A DNA stretch of 13,512 nucleotides from Actinomycetales bacterium (GTDB lineage Bacteria; Actinomycetota; Actinomycetes; Actinomycetales; Beutenbergiaceae): assembly GCA_016649925.1 (NCBI GenBank), contig JAENWO010000030.1, positions 1 to 13,512 on the forward strand, read 5' to 3'. The notes beneath the pieces were generated by a model. The model searched no databases and had not been told where the DNA came from. It saw only the letters and a list, made by a program, of their open reading frames with translations. Position numbers and translations under genes: made by a program. Shown piece after piece: positions 1 through 5,249 of this stretch (its first letter is position 1; each line of letters begins with the position of its first letter).

Positions 1-20
1 CAGATGTGTATAAGAGACAG
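1..20. other. Illumina Nextera mosaic-end adapter remnant (not genomic)
   Basis: Bases 2-20 read AGATGTGTATAAGAGACAG, which is exactly the 19-bp Tn5 mosaic end used in Nextera tagmentation libraries. The C at base 1 fits the Read 1 adapter (ends in C before the mosaic end) better than Read 2 (ends in G). The native sequence therefore starts at base 21. Any protein running through this stretch carries artefact residues: the plus strand gives an N-terminus MCIRDR, and the minus strand gives a tail such as SVSYTHL. Confidence 0.97.
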
Positions 21-198
21 AGCTGAGGTCGGACCCACCTCCGGCAGCGGCCTGGACGATGAAGCTGATGTCACCCTCGGGGAAGGCGGAGCCATCGGCA
101 CCGTCTCCTGGGGTGTCACCTGCGTCGCTGCAGGCTGCCAGCGTCAGTACGCCGGCCATCACCATGCCGATGCTGGCGGATCGGGTTCTGCGGTTCAT
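21..198 (-). CDS. Tripartite tricarboxylate transporter substrate-binding lipoprotein (TctC family), 3' end missing
   Basis: Only the first 59 codons are present; the gene runs off the contig end into adapter sequence. The N-terminus is a lipoprotein signal: MNRRTRSAS, then a hydrophobic stretch ending in the lipobox LAAC (Cys23), then an acidic Gly/Asp-rich linker. The mature domain opens with a sequence resembling the family pattern I-x-F-I-V-x-x-x-x-G-G-G-x-D (FIVQAAAGGGSDL), typical of the Bug/TctC substrate-binding fold. Such proteins bind carboxylates outside the membrane and deliver them to TctA/TctB permeases, which would be expected beyond the left edge. The ATG at 198 overlaps the stop of the GntR gene as ATGA, and AAAGGAG lies 8 bases before it, so the two are probably co-transcribed and translationally coupled. 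The family call rests on a short segment; the ligand is unknown. Confidence 0.8.
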
Positions 199-920
199 TC
201 GGACAACTCCTTTGTCGTGGTGCGGCGGGGGGTGCACATGTGTCGTGCGTACGCCGTGAGCATGCGCCGGCGAGAACCGTCGATGTGCTCACGCAGCAGG
301 TCGATGGCCGCCGTGGCCTGACCGGAGGCCACGCGGTCGAGCAGATCGACGTGATCCCGGTACGTGGGTGCCAGGTCGCGGTCCTCGGCATTGGTCACCG
401 AGAGCATGTCGGCGAAAGTCGGGCGGTACTGGTGCCAGATGTTCTCCAGGCGGCCGTGTCCCGCAAGCGCGTAAAAGCTGGAGTGGAAGTCGAGGTCAGC
501 CTCCGCGAACGCGGCGGAGTCCTGGCGCGCCGCAGCGTCCTCCATCCGCGCCAGCGCCTGCCGCGGGCGGTCGAACTCCCTCGCCTCGCGCCCGAGGCAG
601 AGGTTCATCGCTTCGGCCTCGATCAGCTGGCGCAGGGAGTAGAGCTCCTCGATGCCATCGATGCTGAGCCCGATCACGAAGACGCCGCGACGGCGCGACT
701 CGACCAGGCCCTCGGTCTCGAGCTGACGCAGCGCGTCGCGGACCGGCCCTCGGCTGACGTCGAACGTCTCGGACAGCTGCGACTCCACCAGATGGGTCCC
801 GGACGGAAGGTCCCCCACGATGATCAGGCGGCGCAGGTGATCCACCACGTGCCGACCGAGAGCCGGAGCATGGTGTGCGGTCATCGCCGAAGAACGCCAT
901 GTGTCCGCGACCTGGCTCAC
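195..920 (-). CDS. GntR-family transcriptional regulator, FadR/FCD subfamily
   Basis: This 241-residue protein has an N-terminal winged helix-turn-helix (about residues 15-85). The recognition-helix segment SRGPVRDALRQLETEGLV at 56-73 is classic GntR. An all-helical FCD ligand-binding domain follows. Asp142, His146, His190 and His212 sit where FCD proteins often bind a metal that helps hold a carboxylate effector. I place the start at GTG 920 because a perfect AAGGAGG (926-932) lies 5 bases before it; the longer ATG start at 938 would put that ribosome site inside the gene and has no comparable site of its own. The downstream tctC-like gene overlaps by 4 bases, so the likely job is carboxylate-responsive control of that transporter and of itself. 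A candidate operator lies at 956-967. The family call is firm; the effector is inferred. Confidence 0.92.
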   Translation of the reverse strand: MSQVADTWRSSAMTAHHAPALGRHVVDHLRRLIIVGDLPSGTHLVESQLSETFDVSRGPVRDALRQLETEGLVESRRRGVFVIGLSIDGIEELYSLRQLIEAEAMNLCLGREAREFDRPRQALARMEDAAARQDSAAFAEADLDFHSSFYALAGHGRLENIWHQYRPTFADMLSVTNAEDRDLAPTYRDHVDLLDRVASGQATAAIDLLREHIDGSRRRMLTAYARHMCTPRRTTTKELSE

Positions 921-925
921 AGCGA

Positions 926-932
926 CCTCCTT
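926..932 (-). promoter_or_regulatory. Ribosome binding site that sets the GntR start
   Basis: The minus strand reads AAGGAGG, then five bases (TCGCT), then GTG at 920. This near-perfect anti-16S match decides for the GTG start over the upstream in-frame ATG at 938. Confidence 0.8.
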
Positions 933-955
933 GTCCATCCAAACGCCCTTGGTTG

Positions 956-967
956 ACGGTTAACCGT
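956..967. promoter_or_regulatory. Candidate GntR operator (12-bp perfect palindrome)
   Basis: ACGGTTAACCGT is a perfect dyad, extending imperfectly to 18 bp (953-970). Its GGT-TA-ACC core resembles the GGT-N-ACC half-site arrangement of many FadR/FCD operators. It lies immediately downstream of the candidate -10 box of the regulator gene, where a bound protein would block transcription start. It is therefore a good autoregulatory site, by inference. Confidence 0.6.
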
Positions 968-968
968 A

Positions 969-997
969 AACATAGATGGTTCGGTCTCGTGGCGCAA
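969..997 (-). promoter_or_regulatory. Candidate promoter of the GntR-tctC unit
   Basis: On the minus strand TTGCGC (992-997) is separated by 17 bases from TATGTT (969-974). The -35 box matches consensus at 3 of 6 positions and the -10 box at 4 of 6. The expected transcription start falls within or beside the 956-967 palindrome, about 40 bases before the GTG start. Confidence 0.4.
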
Positions 998-1010
998 GTC
1001 ACAGTTAGCT

Positions 1011-1058
1011 CACCCCCCGGGCTCGCCACCCCCCGGGCTCGCCACCCCCCGGGCTCAC
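1011..1058. repeat. Three tandem copies of a 16-bp unit
   Basis: The unit CACCCCCCGGGCTCGC occurs at 1011-1026 and 1027-1042 as exact copies and at 1043-1058 with one change (CTCAC for CTCGC). Each copy contains the self-complementary CCCGGG. The array lies just upstream of the regulator's candidate -35 box and downstream of the dodecin terminator, so it is intergenic. Its function is unknown; copy number may vary by slippage. Confidence 0.9.
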
Positions 1059-1076
1059 CACCGGTGGGACCGGTCC
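1058..1076. repeat. Two adjacent 10-bp palindromes with ACCGGT cores
   Basis: CCACCGGTGG (1058-1067) and GGACCGGTCC (1067-1076) are both perfect dyads and share one base. Their centres are 9 bases apart, close to one helical turn. They directly follow the 16-bp repeat array. They could be a paired protein-binding site or small hairpins; nothing in the window decides between these. Confidence 0.6.
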
Positions 1077-1104
1077 GCTCACGCTGGTCCCGCGGCATGA
1101 AGAA

Positions 1105-1141
1105 GCCGTAGGCCGTCCGCTCGACGCGGCCGGCCTACGGC
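1105..1141 (-). terminator. Stem-loop terminator downstream of dodecin
   Basis: GCCGTAGGCCG (1105-1115) pairs perfectly with CGGCCTACGGC (1131-1141) around a 15-base loop. It begins 22 bases after the dodecin stop codon. On the minus strand the stem is followed by TTCTTC, a weak T-rich tail, consistent with an intrinsic terminator. Confidence 0.7.
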
Positions 1142-1162
1142 GCGCGTGCGATCTACCGGCCC

Positions 1163-1372
1163 TCAGTCCTCCAGGACGAAGGTGACCTCGAGGACCACGT
1201 GGTACTGGGTTACCTTGCCGTCCACGAGCTCCACCTTCTGCTCCTTGACCCAGGCGCCGGAGACGTTCCGCAGCGTCTGCGCCGCGCGCTCCACGCCGGC
1301 CTTGACCGCGTCGTCGAAGCCGACGTCGGACCGTGCGCTGATGGTGGTGACACGGGCGATGGAAGTTGCCAT
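1163..1372 (-). CDS. Dodecin family protein
   Basis: A 69-residue protein matching the small dodecin fold (one helix packed on a three-stranded sheet, assembling into a hollow dodecamer). Recognisable segments are the helix with RAAQTLRN (29-36), WVKEQKVEL (41-49) and the final strand YHVVLEVTFVLED. Length is normal for the family. Classical dodecins store flavins using a Trp and a Gln; here the Trp sits two positions later (Trp41, with Gly39 at the usual place), and the Gln of the YQ motif is His58. It therefore belongs to a divergent subgroup whose flavin binding cannot be assumed. The start at ATG 1372 is set by GAGGAGG five bases upstream. It appears to be a single-gene unit ending at the 1105-1141 hairpin, divergent from the oligopeptidase gene. 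Confidence 0.9.
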   Translation of the reverse strand: MATSIARVTTISARSDVGFDDAVKAGVERAAQTLRNVSGAWVKEQKVELVDGKVTQYHVVLEVTFVLED

Positions 1373-1543
1373 CTTGTCCTCCTCGTTGAGTGATCGCTGC
1401 GGATGCAACATGTCCATCGTGGCCTCAGCAGCGCACTCCCGCAACGACTCTCCGGATCGACCCTCCGCACCCGGCCAGGCCCACCGCCCGAACTCGAGCC
1501 ACCGTGGCGCAGCGGATCTCGCCTGACGAGGGATTGCCCGCCC

Positions 1544-1567
1544 GCCCGGCCGCCCGGCCGCCCGGGC
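1544..1567. repeat. G/C-only 8-bp tandem repeat
   Basis: Two exact copies of GCCCGGCC (1544-1551, 1552-1559) are followed by an imperfect third copy (1560-1567) in the divergent dodecin-oligopeptidase intergenic region. Every base is G or C. It may be slippage-prone or structured; no function is evident. Confidence 0.75.
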
Positions 1568-1588
1568 GTGCGATGGATCCCCCCGCGT

Positions 1589-1594
1589 TAGGGT
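1589..1594 (+). promoter_or_regulatory. Candidate -10 box for the oligopeptidase gene
   Basis: TAGGGT fits the actinobacterial -10 pattern TANNNT and lies 33 bases before the GTG start. It implies a 5' untranslated region of about 27 bases carrying the GGAGAGG ribosome site. No convincing -35 box is visible. Confidence 0.4.
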
Positions 1595-1627
1595 GACGCC
1601 AGCAGATCCCCGACGGAGAGGTACAGC

Positions 1628-3655
1628 GTGCGCGAGGACACCTTCACCTGGCTCGAGGACGTCGAGGCGGAGCGCTCGCTGGAGTGGGTGCGCGCCCGGA
1701 ACGCGGAGAAGGCCGCGGACCTCGCGGCCACTGCGGAGTTCGAGGCGACCGCCTCCGGGATCCGCACGATCCTGGACTCCGACGAGAAGATCCCGGACGT
1801 CACAAAGATCGGCGACCTCTACTACAACTTCTGGAAGGACGCCGAGCACGAGCGTGGCCTGTGGCGCCGCACCACTCTGGAGTCCTACCGCACCGAGAAC
1901 CCCGGATGGGAGCCGGTGATCGACGTCGACGCGCTGAACGCCGCCGAAGACGAGAACTGGGTGTGGCACGGGGCGAGCGCGCTGCCCGGGGACGGGGAAT
2001 ACCGCCTCGCGCTGGTCTACCTGTCCCGCGGCGGCGCGGATGCGGACGTCTCCCGGGAGTTCGACCTGCGCGCAAAGTCATTCGTCGACGGCGGCTTCTT
2101 CAGGCCGGAGTCCAAGGGCGGCACGTCCTGGATCGACGAGGACACGCTGTTCGTGTTCACCGACTTCGGCGAGGGCACGATGACGAGCTCGGGGTACCCG
2201 CGGATCGCCAAGCGCTGGCGCCGGGGCACCCCGCTCGAGCAGGCAGAGGTGGTCTACGAGGGCACCGCCGAGGACATGTACATCGCCGCGGTCCACGACT
2301 CCACGCCCGGTTTCGAGCGCGACTTCGTCAGCCGCAGCATCGCGTTCTACAACGACGAGCTCTACCTCCTCACCGACGACGACGAGCTCGTCCGCGTCGA
2401 GGTGCCGAACTCCGCGAACGCCGGGGTGAAGCGCGAGTGGCTCACCGTCGAGCTGCGCGAGGACTGGACGCCCGCCGATGTCACCTACACCGCCGGCGCG
2501 CTCCTCGGGATCAACTTCGAGGCGTTCCTGGCCGGGGACCGCGACTTCCACGTGCTCTATCAACCCACCGAGACCTCGTCGCTGGCCGGGGCGAGCTGGA
2601 CCAGGACGCACCTCGTGCTCAACATCCTCGACGATGTGAAGAACCGCCTCGAGGTCCTCACGCCGGACGACGACGGCGTCTTCCGCCGATCCGACTTCGT
2701 CGGCGCCCCGACGGTGGGCACCGTGGCCGTCGGCGCGGTGGACCCACGCACGTCCGACGCCGTGTGGCTGATCGCCACCGACTTCCTCACGCCCTCCACG
2801 CTCTCGATCGCCGAGGTCGGTGGGGAGCCCGAGGTGCTCAAGTCCATGCCGGCGTTCTTCGACGCCTCGGGCAAGGTCATCGAGCAGCACTTCGTCACGT
2901 CCGACGACGGCACGCGCGTCCCGTACTTCCTCGTCCGCCCCGAGGACCTCGCGCTCGACGGCACCGCCCCGACGCTCCTGTACGGCTACGGCGGGTTCGA
3001 GATCTCCCTGACCCCGACCTACTCGGGCTCCCTGGGCAGCGCCTGGCTCGAGAAGGGCGGCGTGTACGCGCTGGCGAACATCCGCGGCGGCGGGGAGTAC
3101 GGCCCGCGGTGGCATCAGCTGGCCCTGAAGGAGAACCGCCACCGGGCCTACGAGGACATGGCCGCCGTCGCGAAGGACCTCATCGAGCGGGGCGTCACGT
3201 CCGCCGCCCATCTGGGCGTGCAGGGCGGCTCGAACGGCGGCCTGCTCACGGGCAACATGCTCACCCGCTACCCGGAGCTGTTCGGCGCCGTCGTGGTCCA
3301 GGTGCCCCTGCTGGACATGAAGCGCTACAGCCACCTGCTCGCCGGGGCCTCCTGGATGGCCGAGTACGGCGACCCGGATGTTCCCGAGGAGTGGGCGTTC
3401 ATCCGGACGTTCTCCCCGTACCACCTGTTCGACCCCGGCACCGAGTACCCGCCGGTCCTGTTCACGACCTCCACGCGCGACGACCGGGTGCACCCCGGGC
3501 ACGCCCGGAAGATGGCCGCGCAGATGCTCGAGGCCGGCAAGGACGTGACGTACTACGAGAACATCGAGGGCGGCCACGGCGGCGCGGCAACGAACGCCCA
3601 GTCGGCGCACATGTCAGCCCTGGCGTACCGGTTCCTGTGGGAGCGGCTCGCCTGA
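1628..3655 (+). CDS. Prolyl oligopeptidase family serine peptidase (S9A)
   Basis: The 675-residue protein has the S9A layout: an N-terminal region and beta-propeller (roughly residues 1-400) and a C-terminal alpha/beta-hydrolase domain. The nucleophile elbow is GGSNGG with Ser535. The acid is in TRDDRVHPGH (Asp618/Asp619), and the His is in EGGHGG (His650), so the catalytic triad is intact. GGFEISLTPTYSG and the ANIRGGGEYGPRWH segment before the serine are also family hallmarks. Members cut short peptides on the carboxyl side of proline; the propeller excludes large proteins. There is no signal peptide, so it should act in the cytoplasm. GTG 1628 is chosen because GGAGAGG lies just upstream and family similarity starts at once. 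It is monocistronic, converging on the isomerase-like gene across the 3662-3710 inverted repeat. Length is close to the usual 680-710. Confidence 0.95.
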   Translation: MREDTFTWLEDVEAERSLEWVRARNAEKAADLAATAEFEATASGIRTILDSDEKIPDVTKIGDLYYNFWKDAEHERGLWRRTTLESYRTENPGWEPVIDVDALNAAEDENWVWHGASALPGDGEYRLALVYLSRGGADADVSREFDLRAKSFVDGGFFRPESKGGTSWIDEDTLFVFTDFGEGTMTSSGYPRIAKRWRRGTPLEQAEVVYEGTAEDMYIAAVHDSTPGFERDFVSRSIAFYNDELYLLTDDDELVRVEVPNSANAGVKREWLTVELREDWTPADVTYTAGALLGINFEAFLAGDRDFHVLYQPTETSSLAGASWTRTHLVLNILDDVKNRLEVLTPDDDGVFRRSDFVGAPTVGTVAVGAVDPRTSDAVWLIATDFLTPSTLSIAEVGGEPEVLKSMPAFFDASGKVIEQHFVTSDDGTRVPYFLVRPEDLALDGTAPTLLYGYGGFEISLTPTYSGSLGSAWLEKGGVYALANIRGGGEYGPRWHQLALKENRHRAYEDMAAVAKDLIERGVTSAAHLGVQGGSNGGLLTGNMLTRYPELFGAVVVQVPLLDMKRYSHLLAGASWMAEYGDPDVPEEWAFIRTFSPYHLFDPGTEYPPVLFTTSTRDDRVHPGHARKMAAQMLEAGKDVTYYENIEGGHGGAATNAQSAHMSALAYRFLWERLA

Positions 3656-3661
3656 ACGACG

Positions 3662-3710
3662 GATCCCTCGTCGATCTGGTCGCTCTCAGCAGCCAGATCG
3701 ACGAGGGATC
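3662..3710. terminator. Bidirectional stem-loop between convergent genes
   Basis: An 18-bp arm (3662-3679, GATCCCTCGTCGATCTGG) is perfectly complementary to 3693-3710, with a 13-base loop. It starts 7 bases after the oligopeptidase stop and lies 56 bases beyond the stop of the opposing gene. No T-run follows on either strand, so this is either a strong hairpin terminator of the actinobacterial type without a U-tract or an RNA-stabilising structure. Confidence 0.8.
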
Positions 3711-3765
3711 GGTAGGTTCGCGGCGCCGGGCCGGAGCCCGACCGGGTGGGGAGTCGGCGCGTTGC

Positions 3766-4530
3766 TCACCGCCGCTCCGCAGACGGCCACGGACGAAGGG
3801 TCGGGAGCTCCACCGGAGCACCCGAGGCGGTCGCGCGCGGCCGCTCTTGCGGCTCCCGGCCGGCCAGCCAGGCGACCAGCTCGCGCAGCGCGCCGCCCAC
3901 CTGCAGCACCGCCTCGCCGTCCGGCCCGACGGCCCGACGCACCTCGCCGTCGTCGGCCACCAGTTCGATGGCCTCCTCCGCAGGCAGACGCGAGGTGAGG
4001 AAGTCGAGCAGGTGCACGCACAACGCCTCGGACCAGCTCGCCGGCCCGATTCCGACGCCGAGATCGACGAGATGGATCCGCACCTCCCGCCACCAGGCCA
4101 GAGCCACGTCGCTGACCGTCCCGTCGCGAAACGTCACGCGACCCTGCCAACGGGGATCGCCGTCGGCTGGCCACGCGTCGGCGAGACGCGCCGCGAGGGC
4201 CTGCAGCGCAACCTGGTGCTCGGCGACCGTGCGACCCGCGCCCTCCTCGATGCGCGCGTTGCGCCCGGACATCCCACCGTCGTACGCCTGGATCCTCTCG
4301 CCGCGGGCGGCGAACTCGGCCTGACGCGCGTGAGCGTTCCCGACGCCCTCGATGTGGGCGAGGACATGACCGCGGGTCCAGTCCGGCAGTGGTGACGGCG
4401 CCCGGACGGCCTCCTCGTCCAATGCCGCGACCGCGACCAGAACCTTCTCGAGCGCGGCCGCCGAGTCGCGCACCGCCTCCGCCACCAGCATCTGCTCCTG
4501 CACGTCCGTGCTGTCCTCGTTCGCGTTCAT
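3766..4530 (-). CDS. Maleylpyruvate isomerase family mycothiol-dependent enzyme (DinB-like fold)
   Basis: The 254-residue protein resembles mycothiol-dependent maleylpyruvate isomerases. The N-terminal four-helix metal-binding domain carries WTRGHVLAHI (residues 51-60) and WWREVRIHLVDLG (146-158). His59, Glu149 and His153 match in spacing the His/Glu/His metal site known in the Corynebacterium enzyme. A C-terminal domain of about 80 residues follows. Mycothiol is the actinobacterial thiol, so this gene supports the host assignment. The family is broad and many members have no known substrate; with no gentisate-pathway genes nearby, true maleylpyruvate isomerase activity is not supported. ATG 4530 overlaps the stop of the upstream PdxH-like gene as ATGA. 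An alternative GTG at 4536 has a better-spaced AAGGGA and would add two residues. Confidence 0.85.
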   Translation of the reverse strand: MNANEDSTDVQEQMLVAEAVRDSAAALEKVLVAVAALDEEAVRAPSPLPDWTRGHVLAHIEGVGNAHARQAEFAARGERIQAYDGGMSGRNARIEEGAGRTVAEHQVALQALAARLADAWPADGDPRWQGRVTFRDGTVSDVALAWWREVRIHLVDLGVGIGPASWSEALCVHLLDFLTSRLPAEEAIELVADDGEVRRAVGPDGEAVLQVGGALRELVAWLAGREPQERPRATASGAPVELPTLRPWPSAERR

Positions 4531-5195
4531 GGCCACAGCAGTCCCTTCTCCCAATGGTCGTCCTCGGCGCGGTAGAGCAACCGGGTCTGTCCCTTGTCGG
4601 TGGACGCCTGCCAGAACTCGACGGTGTCGGGCGCGAGGGCGTAGCGGCTCCAGGACCGCGGGACGAGGTCAGCATCGGCGCGGACCAGGGCGAGTGAGGT
4701 GGCGAAGGCGGCCCAGTACACCTCGCGCGATGACAGCGGCTCGCTCTGGTGGCCGACGAGGGTCGCCGCCCGGGAGCCCTCCCCTCGCTCCCGGAAATCC
4801 TGGGCCCCGCACTCCGTGCCCAGGTCGCTCACCGACCCGGTCAGCCGGACCTGCCGGCCGAGCCCGGGCCAGAAGAACGTGAGCGCAGCGTTCGGGTTAC
4901 CCGCGAGGTCCCGGCCCTTGGGGCTGGTGGCGGCCGTGGCGAAGTGCCAGCCCGCGCCGTCGACGTCCCGCAGGATCAGGGTGCGGGCGCTCACGCGACC
5001 GGTGTGGTCCGCCGTCGAGAGCGTCATCGCGTGCGGCGCGGGGAGTCCGGCCGCGATCGCGTCGTCCAGCCAACCCAGGAACAGCTCGGTGGGACCCTCG
5101 GGCGCGGCGGCGGGCTCGAGCACCGGCGAGGCGCCGATGAAGACGGGCAGCGCCCGGAGCCTGGTTCTGAGCGAGCCGGTCCAGGGATCCCTCAT
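4527..5195 (-). CDS. Pyridoxamine 5'-phosphate oxidase (PNPOx/PdxH-like) family flavoprotein
   Basis: The 222-residue protein has the FMN-binding split-barrel of pyridoxamine-phosphate oxidases. Hallmarks are RVSARTLILRDVD (67-79), FATAATSPKGRDLAGNP (85-101, like the family F-x-T-x-x-x-S-x-K-x-x-x-L-x-x-N-P) and FFWPGLGRQVRLTG (107-120). The C-terminal dimerisation region is also present (SRYALAPDTVEFWQ, ending WEKGLLWP). However, the Arg-x-His pair that bacterial PdxH uses near the C-terminus to hold substrate is not visible in 194-210 (FWQASTDKGQTRLLYR). Oxidation of PNP/PMP to PLP is therefore likely by family but not secure; a related FMN- or F420-type oxidoreductase is possible. The gene probably starts without a leader: a TAGGGT -10 box ends 6 bases before the ATG and there is no good ribosome site. 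It is coupled to the isomerase-like gene by an ATGA overlap. Confidence 0.85.
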   Translation of the reverse strand: MRDPWTGSLRTRLRALPVFIGASPVLEPAAAPEGPTELFLGWLDDAIAAGLPAPHAMTLSTADHTGRVSARTLILRDVDGAGWHFATAATSPKGRDLAGNPNAALTFFWPGLGRQVRLTGSVSDLGTECGAQDFRERGEGSRAATLVGHQSEPLSSREVYWAAFATSLALVRADADLVPRSWSRYALAPDTVEFWQASTDKGQTRLLYRAEDDHWEKGLLWP

Positions 5196-5201
5196 CCAGC
5201 C

Positions 5202-5207
5202 ACCCTA
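5202..5207 (-). promoter_or_regulatory. Candidate -10 box giving a leaderless PdxH-like transcript
   Basis: TAGGGT on the minus strand is followed by six bases (GGCTGG) and then the ATG at 5195, so transcription starting at the usual distance would begin on the A of the start codon. Leaderless genes with this layout are common in actinobacteria. No clear -35 box is seen. Confidence 0.45.
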
Positions 5208-5228
5208 CCCACCACGCGCCGCGGTGGG
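5208..5228 (-). terminator. Small hairpin after the glycoamylase-like gene
   Basis: CCCACC (5208-5213) pairs with GGTGGG (5223-5228) around a 9-base loop. It lies 22 bases past the stop codon at 5250. The stem is only 6 bp with no T-run, so it is a weak terminator candidate. It abuts the next gene's candidate -10 box. Confidence 0.3.
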
Positions 5229-5249
5229 CAGCAGGGCGTAGCTGCGACC

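Noticed and set aside
4..321. Plus-strand open frame beginning MCIRDR
   Set aside because: Its start codon and first residues are the translated Nextera adapter, and the rest is antisense to the tctC-like and GntR genes.
1373..1969. Upstream extension of the dodecin frame to a 268-codon protein
   Set aside because: The dodecin domain is complete from ATG 1372 with a strong ribosome site, and the extension overlaps the start of the oligopeptidase gene on the other strand.
2078..3610. Minus-strand open frame of about 510 codons opposite the oligopeptidase
   Set aside because: Composition is Val/Gly/Arg/His-rich without motifs, and the plus strand carries an intact S9A catalytic triad.
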